Positions 1 through 7,857 of a stretch of 64,000 nt of DNA are shown here, in pieces. Every line of letters begins with the position of its first letter. Within the stretch, counting starts at the first letter, position 1. A program made the translations under genes and the position numbers. Source of the DNA: Phreatobacter sp. (GTDB taxonomy: Bacteria; Pseudomonadota; Alphaproteobacteria; Rhizobiales; Phreatobacteraceae); assembly GCF_027532945.1 (NCBI RefSeq), contig NZ_JAPZTZ010000022.1, positions 62,001-126,000 on the forward strand, written 5' to 3'. The notes beneath the pieces are model-generated. The model was not told the DNA's origin. It saw nothing but the letters and a program-made list of their open reading frames with translations, and searched no databases.

Positions 1-1
1 T

Positions 2-766
2 TCGGTTGATCAGCCGACGCTGAACCGCTTCTTCTCGCTGCACTACCTGCTGCCGTTCATGATCGCCGGCGTCGTCGTGCTGCACGTCTGGGCGCTGCAC
101 GTCACCGGCCAGAACAATCCGACTGGTGTCGAGGTGAAGGACGTGAAGAAGGACACCGTGCCCTTCACGCCCTATGCGACGATCAAGGACGCGGTCGGCC
201 TCGTGTTCTTCCTCGTCTTCTTCATGTGGTTCGCCTTCTTCCAGCCGAACTATCTCGGCCATGCGGTGAACTACGTGCCGGCCGACCCGCTGGTGACGCC
301 GCCGCATATCGTGCCGGAGTGGTACTTCCTGCCCTTCTACGCGATCCTGCGTGCCATCACGTTCGACATCAACCTGATCATCTTCACCATCCCCTCGAAG
401 CTCGGCGGCGTGCTTGCCATGTTCGCGGCCATCGCGGTGCTGGCCTTCCTGCCCTGGCTCGACACCTCGAAGGTGAAGTCCTCGGCCTATCGCCCGCTGC
501 ACAAGCAGTTCTTCTGGGCCTTCGTCGTGGTCTGCGTGATGCTGGGCTGGCTCGGCTCCAAGCCGGCCGAATATCCCTACACCGTGCTGTCGCTCATCTT
601 CACCGGCCTGTACTTCGCGTATTTCCTGGTGGTGCTGCCGCTGCTCGGCCTGTTCGAGACCCCGCGCCAGCTCCCGGCCTCCATCGCCGATGCTGTGCTG
701 GGCAAGAACCGGGGTGCCGCTCCCGTCACGGCCGGCGCCGCCGCCGCGCCGCAGACCAAGGGTTGA
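2..766 (+). CDS. petB: cytochrome b of the bc1 complex (5' truncated by window edge)
   Basis: This is the C-terminal part of the quinol-oxidising, membrane-embedded subunit of respiratory complex III. The reading frame is open from base 2, so the gene begins before the window. Visible landmarks are histidines in SLHYLLPF and [13 protein letters not shown] (the heme-ligand helix), the PEWY motif of the Qo site at bases 314-325, and several hydrophobic helices. About 254 residues are present. petC follows 22 bases downstream on the same strand, as in the usual petABC operon. The identification is very secure, and only the start is missing. Confidence 0.97.
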   Translation, partial: SVDQPTLNRFFSLHYLLPFMIAGVVVLHVWALHVTGQNNPTGVEVKDVKKDTVPFTPYATIKDAVGLVFFLVFFMWFAFFQPNYLGHAVNYVPADPLVTPPHIVPEWYFLPFYAILRAITFDINLIIFTIPSKLGGVLAMFAAIAVLAFLPWLDTSKVKSSAYRPLHKQFFWAFVVVCVMLGWLGSKPAEYPYTVLSLIFTGLYFAYFLVVLPLLGLFETPRQLPASIADAVLGKNRGAAPVTAGAAAAPQTKG

Positions 767-788
767 GAGAACCGAAGGACTTCATGAG

Positions 789-1628
789 ATGACGCGTTTC
801 TCTCTCCGCATGGCGGCGGCCGGCCTTGCCGGCCTCGCCCTCGCCGCCAGCCTCTCGCCGGCTTCGGCCGCCGGGCAGGTCGAACCGCCGCGCTTCAACT
901 GGTCGTGGGCCGGCGTCTTCGGCACCTTCGACCGGGCGCAGCTGCAGCGTGGCTTCCAGGTCTACAAAGAGGTCTGTGCGGCCTGCCACGGCCTCGAGCT
1001 GGTGTCGTTCCGCAACCTCGCCCAGCCGGGCGGCCCCGGCTTCAGCACCGCCCAGGCGGCGCAGATCGCGGCGGACTGGATCCACAAGGTCCGCGAGATC
1101 GGTGACGACGGCCAGCCGGCCGAGCGCACGCCGCGCCTCGCCGATCGCATTCCCGGTCCCTTCCCGAACAAGAAGGCCGCCGAGGCCGCCAGTGGCGGCA
1201 AGGCGCCGCCGGACCTGTCGCTGATGCCGAAGGCGCGCACCTACGAGCGCGGCTTCCCGCGCTTCCTCTTCGACATCGTCACCCTCTATCAGGAGACGGG
1301 CGCCGATTATGTGAAGGCCTTCCTCACCGGCTACGAGGACGGCCACGAGGTGCCCCCGGGCACCCACTACAACAAGTATTACCCGGGCAACGCGGTCGCC
1401 ATGCCGAACGTGCTGCAGGACGGCCAGGTGACCTATTCGGACGGCTCGCCGCAGACGGCGAAGCAGTATGCCGCCGACGTCACCGCCTTCCTGATGTGGA
1501 CGGCGGAACCGCACATGGAGCAGCGCAAGCGCATCGGCTTCCAGGTGATCCTGTTCCTTCTGGTGCTCGGCGGTCTCGTCTATTTCACCAAGAAGAAGGT
1601 GTGGAAGGACGTCGAGGGCCACGCCTGA
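789..1628 (+). CDS. petC: cytochrome c1 of the bc1 complex
   Basis: The protein has 279 residues. An N-terminal signal peptide ends near the ASA of SPASAAG. The covalent heme site CAACH is at about residues 63-67 and the candidate axial methionine is in AMPNVL. One C-terminal transmembrane helix (FQVILFLLVLGGLVYF) is followed by a lysine-rich cytoplasmic tail, the standard c1 architecture. It carries electrons from the Rieske protein to cytochrome c on the periplasmic face. The ATG at 789 was chosen because it puts the signal peptide at the N terminus; earlier in-frame starts would add a non-signal extension. A clear terminator follows, so petC ends the operon. Confidence 0.97.
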   Translation: MTRFSLRMAAAGLAGLALAASLSPASAAGQVEPPRFNWSWAGVFGTFDRAQLQRGFQVYKEVCAACHGLELVSFRNLAQPGGPGFSTAQAAQIAADWIHKVREIGDDGQPAERTPRLADRIPGPFPNKKAAEAASGGKAPPDLSLMPKARTYERGFPRFLFDIVTLYQETGADYVKAFLTGYEDGHEVPPGTHYNKYYPGNAVAMPNVLQDGQVTYSDGSPQTAKQYAADVTAFLMWTAEPHMEQRKRIGFQVILFLLVLGGLVYFTKKKVWKDVEGHA

Positions 1629-1653
1629 GACGTGTCGACACGGACTTGACGAA

Positions 1654-1676
1654 GGGCCGCGCGAGCGGCCCTTTTT
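1654..1676 (+). terminator. rho-independent terminator of the pet operon
   Basis: A perfect 7-bp stem (GGGCCGC / GCGGCCC) with a GCGA tetraloop is followed by five T residues. It lies 25 bases after the petC stop codon and before mtnP. Confidence 0.9.
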
Positions 1677-1700
1677 CGTGGGGCTTCAGGGGACAGGCGC

Positions 1701-2576
1701 ATGGCCAAGGCGGTTCTGGGAATCATGGGCGGGTCGGGCATCTACGACCTGCCGGGCCTCGAAGGGCTTGAGGAGGTCGCCATCGCCTCGCCCTGGGGCG
1801 AGCCGTCCGACGTCCTGCGGCGTGGCCGCATCGGCGGCACCGAGATCGTCTTCCTGCCGCGGCACGGCCGGGGCCATCGCCTCAGCCCCTCCGATATCAA
1901 CTACCGCGCCAATATCGACGTGCTGAAGCGGGCAGGGGTCACCGACCTCGTCTCGCTCTCCGCCGTCGGCTCGTTCAAGGGCGAGTTGCCTCCGGGCCAT
2001 TTCGTCCTCGCCGACCAGTTCGTCGACCGGACCTATCTGCGCACCTCCAGCTTCTTCGGCCGGGGCTGCGTCGCCCATGTCGCCTTCTCCCATCCGGTGG
2101 CGCCGCTGCTGCAGAAGCGCGTGGCGTCGGCCGCCGAGGCGGAGGGCATCGCCCACCAGGTCGGCGGCACGGCCGTGTGCATGGAGGGACCGGCCTTCTC
2201 GACGCTGGCCGAGAGCCTGTTCCACAAGGGGCAGGGCTGGGACCTCATCGGCATGACGTCGATGCCCGAGGCCAAGCTCGCCCGCGAAGCAGAGATCTCC
2301 TTCGCCTTCGTCGGCATGGTCACGGACTACGACGCCTGGCACGAGGAGGTCGGGCCGGTGGACGTCTCGCTCGTCGTCCATCACCTCCACGCCAATGCCG
2401 ACAAGGCGCGCCGGCTGGTGGCACGCCTCGCCCGCGATTTCCCGGCGGAGCACGAGCCCTGCCCGATCCATTCGGACCGGGCCCTGGAGCACGCCATCAT
2501 CACGGCGAAGGAGCATCGCGACCCCGCGCTCGTGGCGAAGCTCGATGCGGTGGCCGGCCGGGTGCTCGGCCGCTGA
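1701..2576 (+). CDS. mtnP: S-methyl-5'-thioadenosine phosphorylase
   Basis: The 291-residue protein cleaves methylthioadenosine with phosphate to adenine and methylthioribose-1-phosphate, in methionine salvage. Family signatures are IMGGSGIYDLPGL at the N terminus (phosphate loop), RHGRGH near residue 55, MEGPAFST, and the TSMPE segment followed by VTDYD at the base-binding site. Its length is typical for the trimeric MTAP family. The adenine product is the substrate of apt, the next plus-strand gene, so the pair forms a salvage module although a small minus-strand gene lies between them. Confidence 0.95.
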   Translation: MAKAVLGIMGGSGIYDLPGLEGLEEVAIASPWGEPSDVLRRGRIGGTEIVFLPRHGRGHRLSPSDINYRANIDVLKRAGVTDLVSLSAVGSFKGELPPGHFVLADQFVDRTYLRTSSFFGRGCVAHVAFSHPVAPLLQKRVASAAEAEGIAHQVGGTAVCMEGPAFSTLAESLFHKGQGWDLIGMTSMPEAKLAREAEISFAFVGMVTDYDAWHEEVGPVDVSLVVHHLHANADKARRLVARLARDFPAEHEPCPIHSDRALEHAIITAKEHRDPALVAKLDAVAGRVLGR

Positions 2577-2580
2577 GGCG

Positions 2581-2814
2581 TCAGAGGCCGAAGGGGCCCA
2601 TGCCCATATAGCCATAGCGCCAGGTGGCGACGCCCCAGAACAGCAGGCCGCCGATGACCCGCACGACGATCGCCACCGCGATGATGGCGGGGATGGCGGC
2701 GAGGGCTGCCTTGAAGAAGAAGGCGACGAGCCTGAGGAAGGGTACGTCGAGCGCGGTCAAGGTGACCGGGGTCGGCTGCCAGGTGGTCGGGGCCGGCTGT
2801 GCGGGCATGGTCAT
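2581..2814 (-). CDS. small single-pass membrane protein, function unknown
   Basis: The 77-residue protein has a proline-rich N terminus (PAQPAPTTWQPTPV), one long hydrophobic segment (VAFFFKAALAAIPAIIAVAIVV) and a C terminus rich in glycine, tyrosine and methionine. The stop lies four bases from the mtnP stop on the opposite strand, so the two genes converge. A GGAGAGA-type Shine-Dalgarno sequence lies just upstream of the ATG. I do not recognise the family. The codon use and membrane segment support a real gene, and its place between mtnP and apt may be accidental. Confidence 0.72.
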   Translation of the reverse strand: MTMPAQPAPTTWQPTPVTLTALDVPFLRLVAFFFKAALAAIPAIIAVAIVVRVIGGLLFWGVATWRYGYMGMGPFGL

Positions 2815-2933
2815 GGGTCTCTCCGGGTGGAGGGGCGCGTCCTGCCGGACGGGTCCCGTTTTCTCTGTGTCGCTCCCCGGCTAGAGTTGGACGGGGCGCC
2901 GCCAATGCGCCAGTGAATTCGCGGTAAGGTTTT

Positions 2934-2955
2934 GCCGGCGCGCCGGCGCGCCGGC
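2934..2955. repeat. 22-bp GC-only perfect palindrome upstream of apt
   Basis: The motif GCCGGCGC is repeated in overlapping fashion to give a perfect self-complementary 22-mer, starting at 2934 and ending 16 bases before the apt start codon. It could form a stable hairpin in the apt leader or be a simple GC-rich expansion. There is no T tract after it, so a terminator is not indicated. Confidence 0.6.
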
Positions 2956-2971
2956 ACGGGGGCATGAGCGG

Positions 2972-3511
2972 ATGACGGACGACGGGGATCTGCGGCAGGC
3001 GATCAGGACCATCCCGGACTATCCCAAGCCCGGCATCATGTTCCGCGACATCACCACGTTGCTCGGGGATGCGCGGGCCTTCCGCCGCGCCGTGGACCAG
3101 CTCGTCCACCCCTATGCCGGCGCGAAGATCGACAAGGTCGCCGGCATCGAGGCGCGCGGCTTCATCCTCGGCGGGGCGGTGGCGCACCAGCTCTCGGCCG
3201 GCTTCGTGCCGATCCGCAAGAAGGGCAAGCTGCCGCACCAGACGGTTCGCATGGCCTATGCGCTGGAATATGGAACCGACGAGATGGAGATCCATGTCGA
3301 TGCGATCCGGCCCGGCGAGAAGGTCATCCTGGTCGACGACCTGATCGCCACCGGCGGCACGGCCGAGGGCGCGGTGAAGCTCCTGCGCCAGATCGGCGCC
3401 GACGTGGTGGCGGCCTGCTTCATCATCGACCTGCCGGAGCTTGGCGGCGCTGCGCGCCTGCGCGCCATGGGCCTGCCGGTGCGGGCGCTGATGGCCTTCG
3501 ACGGGCACTAG
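2972..3511 (+). CDS. apt: adenine phosphoribosyltransferase
   Basis: The 179-residue protein converts adenine and PRPP to AMP. The N-terminal segment [20 protein letters not shown] is the family signature, EARGFILG follows, and the PRPP-binding loop [14 protein letters not shown] is near residues 112-125. Length is normal. The ATG at 2972 starts the conserved part directly; an ATG at 2964 is in another frame. Together with mtnP upstream it recovers adenine released from methylthioadenosine. Confidence 0.96.
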   Translation: MTDDGDLRQAIRTIPDYPKPGIMFRDITTLLGDARAFRRAVDQLVHPYAGAKIDKVAGIEARGFILGGAVAHQLSAGFVPIRKKGKLPHQTVRMAYALEYGTDEMEIHVDAIRPGEKVILVDDLIATGGTAEGAVKLLRQIGADVVAACFIIDLPELGGAARLRAMGLPVRALMAFDGH

Positions 3512-3524
3512 CCGGAGTGGGCTT

Positions 3525-3944
3525 TCAGCTGCAGCCGACCGGCGGGCGGCTGCCGGTGGGGCAGTTACGGCCGAAATTGCGGCCTGTTCCGTACCAGCTG
3601 CCGTTCGGTCGGCGTTCCCAGCCTGCGCCGAAACTCGACCCGGTGCCGGTGATGCGGTTGCGCTGAACCTCATAGCCCGAGCCGAACCGGCTGCCGGTGC
3701 CGGTGATGCGGTTGCCGCGCTGCTCGTAGCCACCGCCGAAATTGCCGCCGGTACCGCGGAAGGTCGTGGTGCCGGAGCGGCGCGACCGCTCCACATCGAA
3801 GCCCCGGCCGAAGCGCCGGCCCTCGCCACGGAGATTGCCGCGGCGATCCTCGACATATTGCACCGGCGTGATCTGCGGTCCGGATGCGGCTGGCGTCGTG
3901 GAAACGATCTGGCCTGCCATCATCAGCGCGAGAATGGCGCTCAT
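3525..3944 (-). CDS. secreted glycine/arginine-rich protein with 18-residue repeats
   Basis: The 139-residue protein has a short hydrophobic N terminus (MSAILALMMAGQIVSTTPA) that may be a signal peptide. It is then built from about five copies of an 18-residue unit with pattern x-G-x-G-x-x-F-G-x-G-[FYW]-E-x-x-x-N-R. Two neighbouring copies are nearly identical at DNA level, with a 21-base match starting near 3640 and again near 3694, a 54-base period. Two cysteines occur only at the C terminus. I do not recognise the family. The ATG at 3944 was chosen because it places the hydrophobic segment first; longer in-frame extensions give an unlikely N terminus. Confidence 0.7.
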   Translation of the reverse strand: MSAILALMMAGQIVSTTPAASGPQITPVQYVEDRRGNLRGEGRRFGRGFDVERSRRSGTTTFRGTGGNFGGGYEQRGNRITGTGSRFGSGYEVQRNRITGTGSSFGAGWERRPNGSWYGTGRNFGRNCPTGSRPPVGCS

Positions 3945-4040
3945 CCTGTTCTCCCGGGTGTCCCTCGCACGGTCTCCTGTCGCATCGGCGGCTTTCCGCA
4001 TGATGCCGCGAAGCGACGCCCTGTCCTTCGCAACGACGTC

Positions 4041-4064
4041 TTGACCTTCCCACAATGGGAAGGT
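4041..4064 (+). promoter_or_regulatory. CueR/HmrR-type (MerR family) copper promoter-operator
   Basis: A TTGACC -35 box at 4041-4046 overlaps a perfect inverted repeat, ACCTTCCC and GGGAAGGT separated by five bases (4044-4064). This is the arrangement of the Escherichia coli copA promoter bound by CueR. The repeat sits in the long -35/-10 spacer typical of MerR-family promoters, and the -10 box would lie near 4066-4072. It is 36 bases upstream of the DUF305 gene start. No MerR-family gene is present in the window. Confidence 0.75.
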
Positions 4065-4100
4065 GCATCCCCCTGGCCTGACATCGTCAAGGAGCCTCTC

Positions 4101-4505
4101 ATGCGCCGCACCGCGATCCCTGCCCTCGTCCTCGCCTTCGCCGCCGGCCTCGCCGCTGCCACGGCCCTCACCGGTGGCGGCCTGCCGCTTCTCGCCCAGA
4201 CCCATGGTCATGGCTCGCACGGTGCGCGTTCGCCCGCGCCGGCCGCCGCCAGTGCCGCGACAACGGGCTACCGCGCCGCCAATGCCCGCATGCACCGCGA
4301 CATGGACATCGCCTTCACAGGTGATGCCGACGTCGATTTTGTCAGGGGCATGATCCCGCACCACCAGGGCGCCATCGACATGGCGAAGGTCGTCCTTGCC
4401 CACGGCACCGATCCGCAGGTGCGCAAATGGGCGGAGGATGTCATCCGCGAGCAGGAGCGCGAGATCGGCGAGATGCGCGGCTGGCTTGCCCGCCGCGGCC
4501 GGTGA
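4101..4505 (+). CDS. DUF305 family exported protein, probably copper-responsive
   Basis: The 134-residue protein has an N-terminal signal or anchor segment (IPALVLAFAAGLAAATALTG), a short histidine-rich linker (HGHGSH) and a DUF305 domain with the hallmark MIPHHQGAIDMAK near residues 83-95. DUF305 proteins are ferritin-like four-helix proteins often found in copper-resistance loci, but a biochemical role is not settled. An AAGGAG Shine-Dalgarno sequence precedes the ATG. The upstream promoter has a CueR-type operator, which supports a role in the periplasmic copper response. The HH and Met residues are plausible metal ligands (inference). Confidence 0.88.
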   Translation: MRRTAIPALVLAFAAGLAAATALTGGGLPLLAQTHGHGSHGARSPAPAAASAATTGYRAANARMHRDMDIAFTGDADVDFVRGMIPHHQGAIDMAKVVLAHGTDPQVRKWAEDVIREQEREIGEMRGWLARRGR

Positions 4506-4509
4506 GCCG

Positions 4510-4971
4510 TCAGAGCGGCACGAAGACCGAGCCGTCGAAGGCGAAGACCTGCTCGCCGTGCTGGTTTTCGCCGGTGTTGAGCGAGAAGACGATGCCCCAG
4601 CCGGGCCGCGAGGCGAGCGGCCGCTTCGACACATATTCGGTGTAGTAGGTGACGGTGTCGCCGGCCCTGACGGGTCGCGGCCATTTCAGGTTCGTGAATC
4701 CGCCGGAAGGGCCGTTCCACTGCGGCGGCAGGCCCTTGGCCGCGCGCTCCGCGGCGATGCGCTGGGAATGCTCCACCCGCATCCGCATCCACAGGCTGCC
4801 GGTATGCCAGCCCGAGGCGACGAGCCCGCCGAAATGCGTCGCCTTGCCACCCTCCTCCGAGAGGTGGAAGGGCTGCGGGTCGTAGTTGCGCGCGAAGGCG
4901 ATGATTGCCTCGGCGGTGAAAGTATAGGCGCCAAGCCGCTCGCGCTGCCCCAGGACAATGTCGTCGTACAT
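4510..4971 (-). CDS. MaoC-fold dehydratase/hydratase (second of pair)
   Basis: The 153-residue single hot-dog domain has the hydratase pattern NYDPQPFHL (Asp/His dyad of MaoC enzymes) followed by HFGGLVASGWHTGSLWMR. MaoC proteins hydrate enoyl-CoA or act on related acyl thioesters. The gene starts two bases after the stop of the upstream paralogue, so both are translated from one transcript. The pair may form a heterodimer, as some MaoC pairs do, or act on different substrates. The substrate is unknown. Confidence 0.88.
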   Translation of the reverse strand: MYDDIVLGQRERLGAYTFTAEAIIAFARNYDPQPFHLSEEGGKATHFGGLVASGWHTGSLWMRMRVEHSQRIAAERAAKGLPPQWNGPSGGFTNLKWPRPVRAGDTVTYYTEYVSKRPLASRPGWGIVFSLNTGENQHGEQVFAFDGSVFVPL

Positions 4972-4973
4972 GG

Positions 4974-5444
4974 TCAGGCCCCGGCTGGATGGCGGCGGGC
5001 GAAGAAGATGGGATTGGTCTGCTCCATCACCACCTCGCCCTTCTGGTTCATCAGCTGAAAGCGGAAGCGCACGACGCCGCGGTCGGGCTTCGAGGCGGAG
5101 GGCCGCGCCTCCAGCACCTCGCGGCGCACCGACAGCACATCGCCGGGGAACACCGGCTTCAGCCAGCGCACCTCGTCGATGCCGGGCGAGCCGATGGAGG
5201 TCGAGCCGTCCATGAAGTGATCGAACATCAGGCGCATCAGGATGGCGCAGGAATGCCAGCCGGAGGCGGCGAGGCCGCCGAGCATGGAGGCGCGGCCGGC
5301 CTCCTCGTCGAGGTGGAAGGGCTGCGGGTCGAACTGGCTGGCGAAATCGATCACCTCGTCCTTCGTCACCGCATAGGCGCCGAAGGTGGTGATTTCGCCG
5401 GGGACGAAATCCTCGAAGGCGGGGTAGGGGCGTGTGGCGGTCAA
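4974..5444 (-). CDS. MaoC-fold dehydratase/hydratase (first of pair, TTG start)
   Basis: The 156-residue hot-dog-fold protein has QFDPQPFHLDEEAG and LGGLAASGWHSCAILMRL, the same motifs as its downstream neighbour. I chose the TTG at 5444 because a GGAGG ribosome-binding site lies at the right distance (5450-5454) and the protein then begins TATRPYPAFEDFVPG, a normal MaoC N terminus. An ATG further upstream would add an arginine/proline-rich stretch that looks non-coding. It is probably an enoyl-CoA hydratase-like enzyme with unknown substrate. Confidence 0.86.
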   Translation of the reverse strand: MTATRPYPAFEDFVPGEITTFGAYAVTKDEVIDFASQFDPQPFHLDEEAGRASMLGGLAASGWHSCAILMRLMFDHFMDGSTSIGSPGIDEVRWLKPVFPGDVLSVRREVLEARPSASKPDRGVVRFRFQLMNQKGEVVMEQTNPIFFARRHPAGA

Positions 5445-5571
5445 ACTGTCCTCCGAACCTCGTATCCGGCGACGTGGCTGTTCCGCCTTATGCCGGAAAG
5501 GGAGGGCTTCGTCCCGCTGGACCTTCGGCAGGGTGGGGACCTGTCCTGGGTGCCCGAGGAGCCTCAACCGC

Positions 5572-5597
5572 CATGCCCGGCCTTGTGCCGGGTATCA
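5572..5597. repeat. short dispersed palindromic element
   Basis: ATGCCCGG and GCCGGGTAT arms flank CCTTGT, a near-perfect inverted repeat with the look of the ATGCCCGGC...GCCGGGCAT elements I remember as frequent in Rhizobiales intergenic DNA. It lies in a 504-base spacer (5445-5948) in which I find no credible coding sequence. Confidence 0.55.
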
Positions 5598-5641
5598 CGC
5601 GGAAGCGTGCGATCCTAAAAAGGCGCGCTGCATCGCGGCAG

Positions 5642-5684
5642 TGCGTCCTTCGAGGCTCGCTGTCGCTCGCACCTCAGGATGAGG
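5642..5684 (+). repeat. Rhizobiales-type palindromic repeat, copy 1
   Basis: The element begins TGCGTCCTTCGAGGCTCG and ends CGCACCTCAGGATGAGG. The same element occurs in opposite orientation at 5776-5822, giving a large inverted repeat with about 90 bases between. The internal arms of each copy (CGAGGC / GCCTCG) can form a hairpin. I recall such CTTCGAGG...CCTCAGGATGAGG elements as multicopy in Hyphomicrobiales genomes. Confidence 0.7.
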
Positions 5685-5775
5685 ATGGTGGAGCGTTGCG
5701 GAGCCGTTGCAGATCACGGCCAGCGGCTGAACCGAAGCGATGACGCCACTCACCGCTGATGCCAGTCACCACATG

Positions 5776-5822
5776 CCTCATCCTGAGGTGCGAGGCCTCT
5801 TGGCCGAGCCTCGAAGGACGCA
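5776..5822 (-). repeat. Rhizobiales-type palindromic repeat, copy 2 (inverted)
   Basis: This is the reverse-complement partner of the copy at 5642-5684, beginning CCTCATCCTGAGGTGCGAGG and ending CGAAGGACGCA. The arms match well and the centre differs. Between 5823 and 5948 I see nothing further. Confidence 0.7.
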
Positions 5823-5948
5823 CTTGCGTGATGCAATGCAGGGCCACTTACCCTCGGGAGGCTGTGTGCAGGTCCAATGGCCCCATAGGACACGTCGGGA
5901 TGGCCGATGCCTCCCGCCGGTCGAGACAGATGCTTCCTGCGCCCCGCC

Positions 5949-7046
5949 TCAGTTGGCGAAGCGGAAGTGCAGCACGTCGCCGTCGGCCACCACATATTCC
6001 TTGCCCTCGAGCCGGAGCTTGCCGGCATCGCGCGCGCCGGCCTCGCCGCCCAGCGCCGTGTAATCGGCATAGGCGATCGTCTCGGCGCGGATGAAGCCCT
6101 TCTCGAAGTCGGTGTGGATGACGCCGGCAGCGCCGGGGGCCTTGGTGCCCTGGGTGATGGTCCAGGCGCGGGCCTCCTTCGGGCCGACGGTGAAATAGGT
6201 CACGAGGTGGAGGAGGTCGTAGCCGGCGCGGATGACGCGGTTGAGGCCCGGCTCGGTGAGGCCGACGGCCTCGAGGAAGTCCTTCTGGTCCTCGGCCGGC
6301 ATGACCGCGATCTCGCTCTCGATCTTGGCGGAGACGACGACGGCCTTGCCGCCTTCCTCCTTCGCGCGGGCGAAGACCTTCTCGGAGAAGGCATTGCCCT
6401 TGTCGGCGGAGGCCTCCTCGACGTTGCAGACGTAGAGCACCTTCTTGGAGGTCAGGAGGTTCAGCATCTCGAAGGCCTTTTGCTCCTCCACCTTCACCTC
6501 GGTCATGCGGGCCGGGCGGCCGTCGCGCAGGTGGACGAGGGCGCGGTTGATGAGGTCGACCAGCTCCTTCGACTCCTTGTCGCCGCCCTTGGCCTTCTTC
6601 TCGAGGTTGATGACGCGCTTCTCCAGGCTCTCGAGGTCGGCGAGCATCAGCTCGGTCTCGATCGTCTCGATGTCGGCGATGGGGTCGACCTTGCCCTCGA
6701 CATGGGTGATGTCGCCGTCCTCGAAGCAGCGCACGACATGGACGATGGCGTCCACCTCGCGGATGTTGGCGAGGAACTGGTTGCCGAGGCCCTCACCCTT
6801 GGACGCGCCGCGGACGATGCCGGCGATGTCGACGAAGGTGATGCGGGTCGGGATGATCTGCTGCGACTTGCCGATGGCGGCGAGCTGGTCGAGCCGCGGA
6901 TCGGGCACGGCCACGTCGCCGACATTCGGCTCGATGGTGCAGAACGGGTAATTGGCGGCCTGCGCCGCCGCCGTCTGCGTCAGGGCGTTGAAGAGGGTCG
7001 ACTTGCCGACGTTCGGCAGGCCGACGATGCCGCATTTGAAGCCCAT
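5949..7046 (-). CDS. ychF: redox-regulated ATPase YchF (OLA1 family)
   Basis: The 365-residue Obg-family P-loop protein has the Walker A motif GLPNVGKST near residues 9-17, a G3 motif in FVDIAGIV, and NVEE in place of the GTP-specifying NKxD, the known reason YchF prefers ATP. The C terminus (DGDVLHFRFAN) is the TGS domain end. Length is normal. YchF binds ribosomes and influences the oxidative stress response. It follows pth on the same strand, the standard pth-ychF order. Confidence 0.97.
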   Translation of the reverse strand: MGFKCGIVGLPNVGKSTLFNALTQTAAAQAANYPFCTIEPNVGDVAVPDPRLDQLAAIGKSQQIIPTRITFVDIAGIVRGASKGEGLGNQFLANIREVDAIVHVVRCFEDGDITHVEGKVDPIADIETIETELMLADLESLEKRVINLEKKAKGGDKESKELVDLINRALVHLRDGRPARMTEVKVEEQKAFEMLNLLTSKKVLYVCNVEEASADKGNAFSEKVFARAKEEGGKAVVVSAKIESEIAVMPAEDQKDFLEAVGLTEPGLNRVIRAGYDLLHLVTYFTVGPKEARAWTITQGTKAPGAAGVIHTDFEKGFIRAETIAYADYTALGGEAGARDAGKLRLEGKEYVVADGDVLHFRFAN

Positions 7047-7135
7047 GGGAGGTCCGATCTCGTGGTTCGGCGCCTTGTCGAATGCAGGCGCGGGGGTGTC
7101 AAGGGCCGCGGGGGCGCGGCGTCAGGGCTTGCGGG

Positions 7136-7756
7136 TCAGGGTTTCGGCGCGTCCTTCTCGCCGACGCGCTTCACGTCGCCCCAGCCGCGGCCCTCCATGG
7201 CGAGGTGAATGCGGTTCTGGAAGCCGGGATCATCGCCCGCGCCAAGGAGCTCGGCATGGTCGGCGCAGGCCCCGCAAAGGTCCTCGACCCAGGGCGTCTC
7301 GGCCTTGGCAAAGTCGTTCAGCACATAGGCGTGGACCAGAGCCTTGTCGCCGGGATGGCCGATGCCCATGCGCACGCGGCGATAGTCGTTGCCGCACTGG
7401 GCGGTGATAGAGCGCAGGCCGTTATGGCCGGCATTGCCGCCGCCGGTCTTCACCCTGAGCTTGGCCGGTGGCAGGTCGAGCTCGTCGTGGAAGACGATGA
7501 CCTCGCCGAGAGCGATCTTGAAGAAGCGCATGGCCTCGCCGACGGCCCGGCCGCTCTCGTTCATATAGGTGCCGGGCACGAGCAGCAGCACCTTCTGGGT
7601 GCCGATGGTGCCTTCCGCGGTGAGGCCCTGGAAGCGCTGGCGCCAGGGGCTAAAGCGATGGCGGCGATGGATCGCCTCGATCGCCATGAAGCCGATATTG
7701 TGCCGGTTGTTCTGGTATTTCGCCCCGGGATTGCCGAGGCCCGCCATCAGGATCAT
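7136..7756 (-). CDS. pth: peptidyl-tRNA hydrolase
   Basis: The 206-residue enzyme releases peptide from prematurely dissociated peptidyl-tRNA. Family motifs are [18 protein letters not shown] (including the catalytic histidine), [16 protein letters not shown] and [13 protein letters not shown]. Length is near the usual 190-200 plus a short C-terminal tail. It lies between rplY and ychF in the conserved rplY-pth-ychF order, with a GC-rich hairpin between rplY and pth that may reduce read-through. Confidence 0.96.
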   Translation of the reverse strand: MILMAGLGNPGAKYQNNRHNIGFMAIEAIHRRHRFSPWRQRFQGLTAEGTIGTQKVLLLVPGTYMNESGRAVGEAMRFFKIALGEVIVFHDELDLPPAKLRVKTGGGNAGHNGLRSITAQCGNDYRRVRMGIGHPGDKALVHAYVLNDFAKAETPWVEDLCGACADHAELLGAGDDPGFQNRIHLAMEGRGWGDVKRVGEKDAPKP

Positions 7757-7797
7757 GGGCCAGGGTCTCTCGCGCGTGTTCGCGTCTCAAATGACAA

Positions 7798-7822
7798 GGG
7801 GCGCCCTGCGAGAGGGCGCCCC
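7798..7822 (-). terminator. GC-rich hairpin between rplY and pth
   Basis: A perfect 10-bp stem (GGGGCGCCCT / AGGGCGCCCC) surrounds a five-base loop. On the minus strand it follows the rplY stop by about 35 bases. The downstream T content is low, so it may be a partial terminator or mRNA-stabilising stem rather than a full stop. Confidence 0.6.
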
Positions 7823-7857
7823 GATGCCGGTCACGGTGGGGCCAAGGCCCCGCCGGA

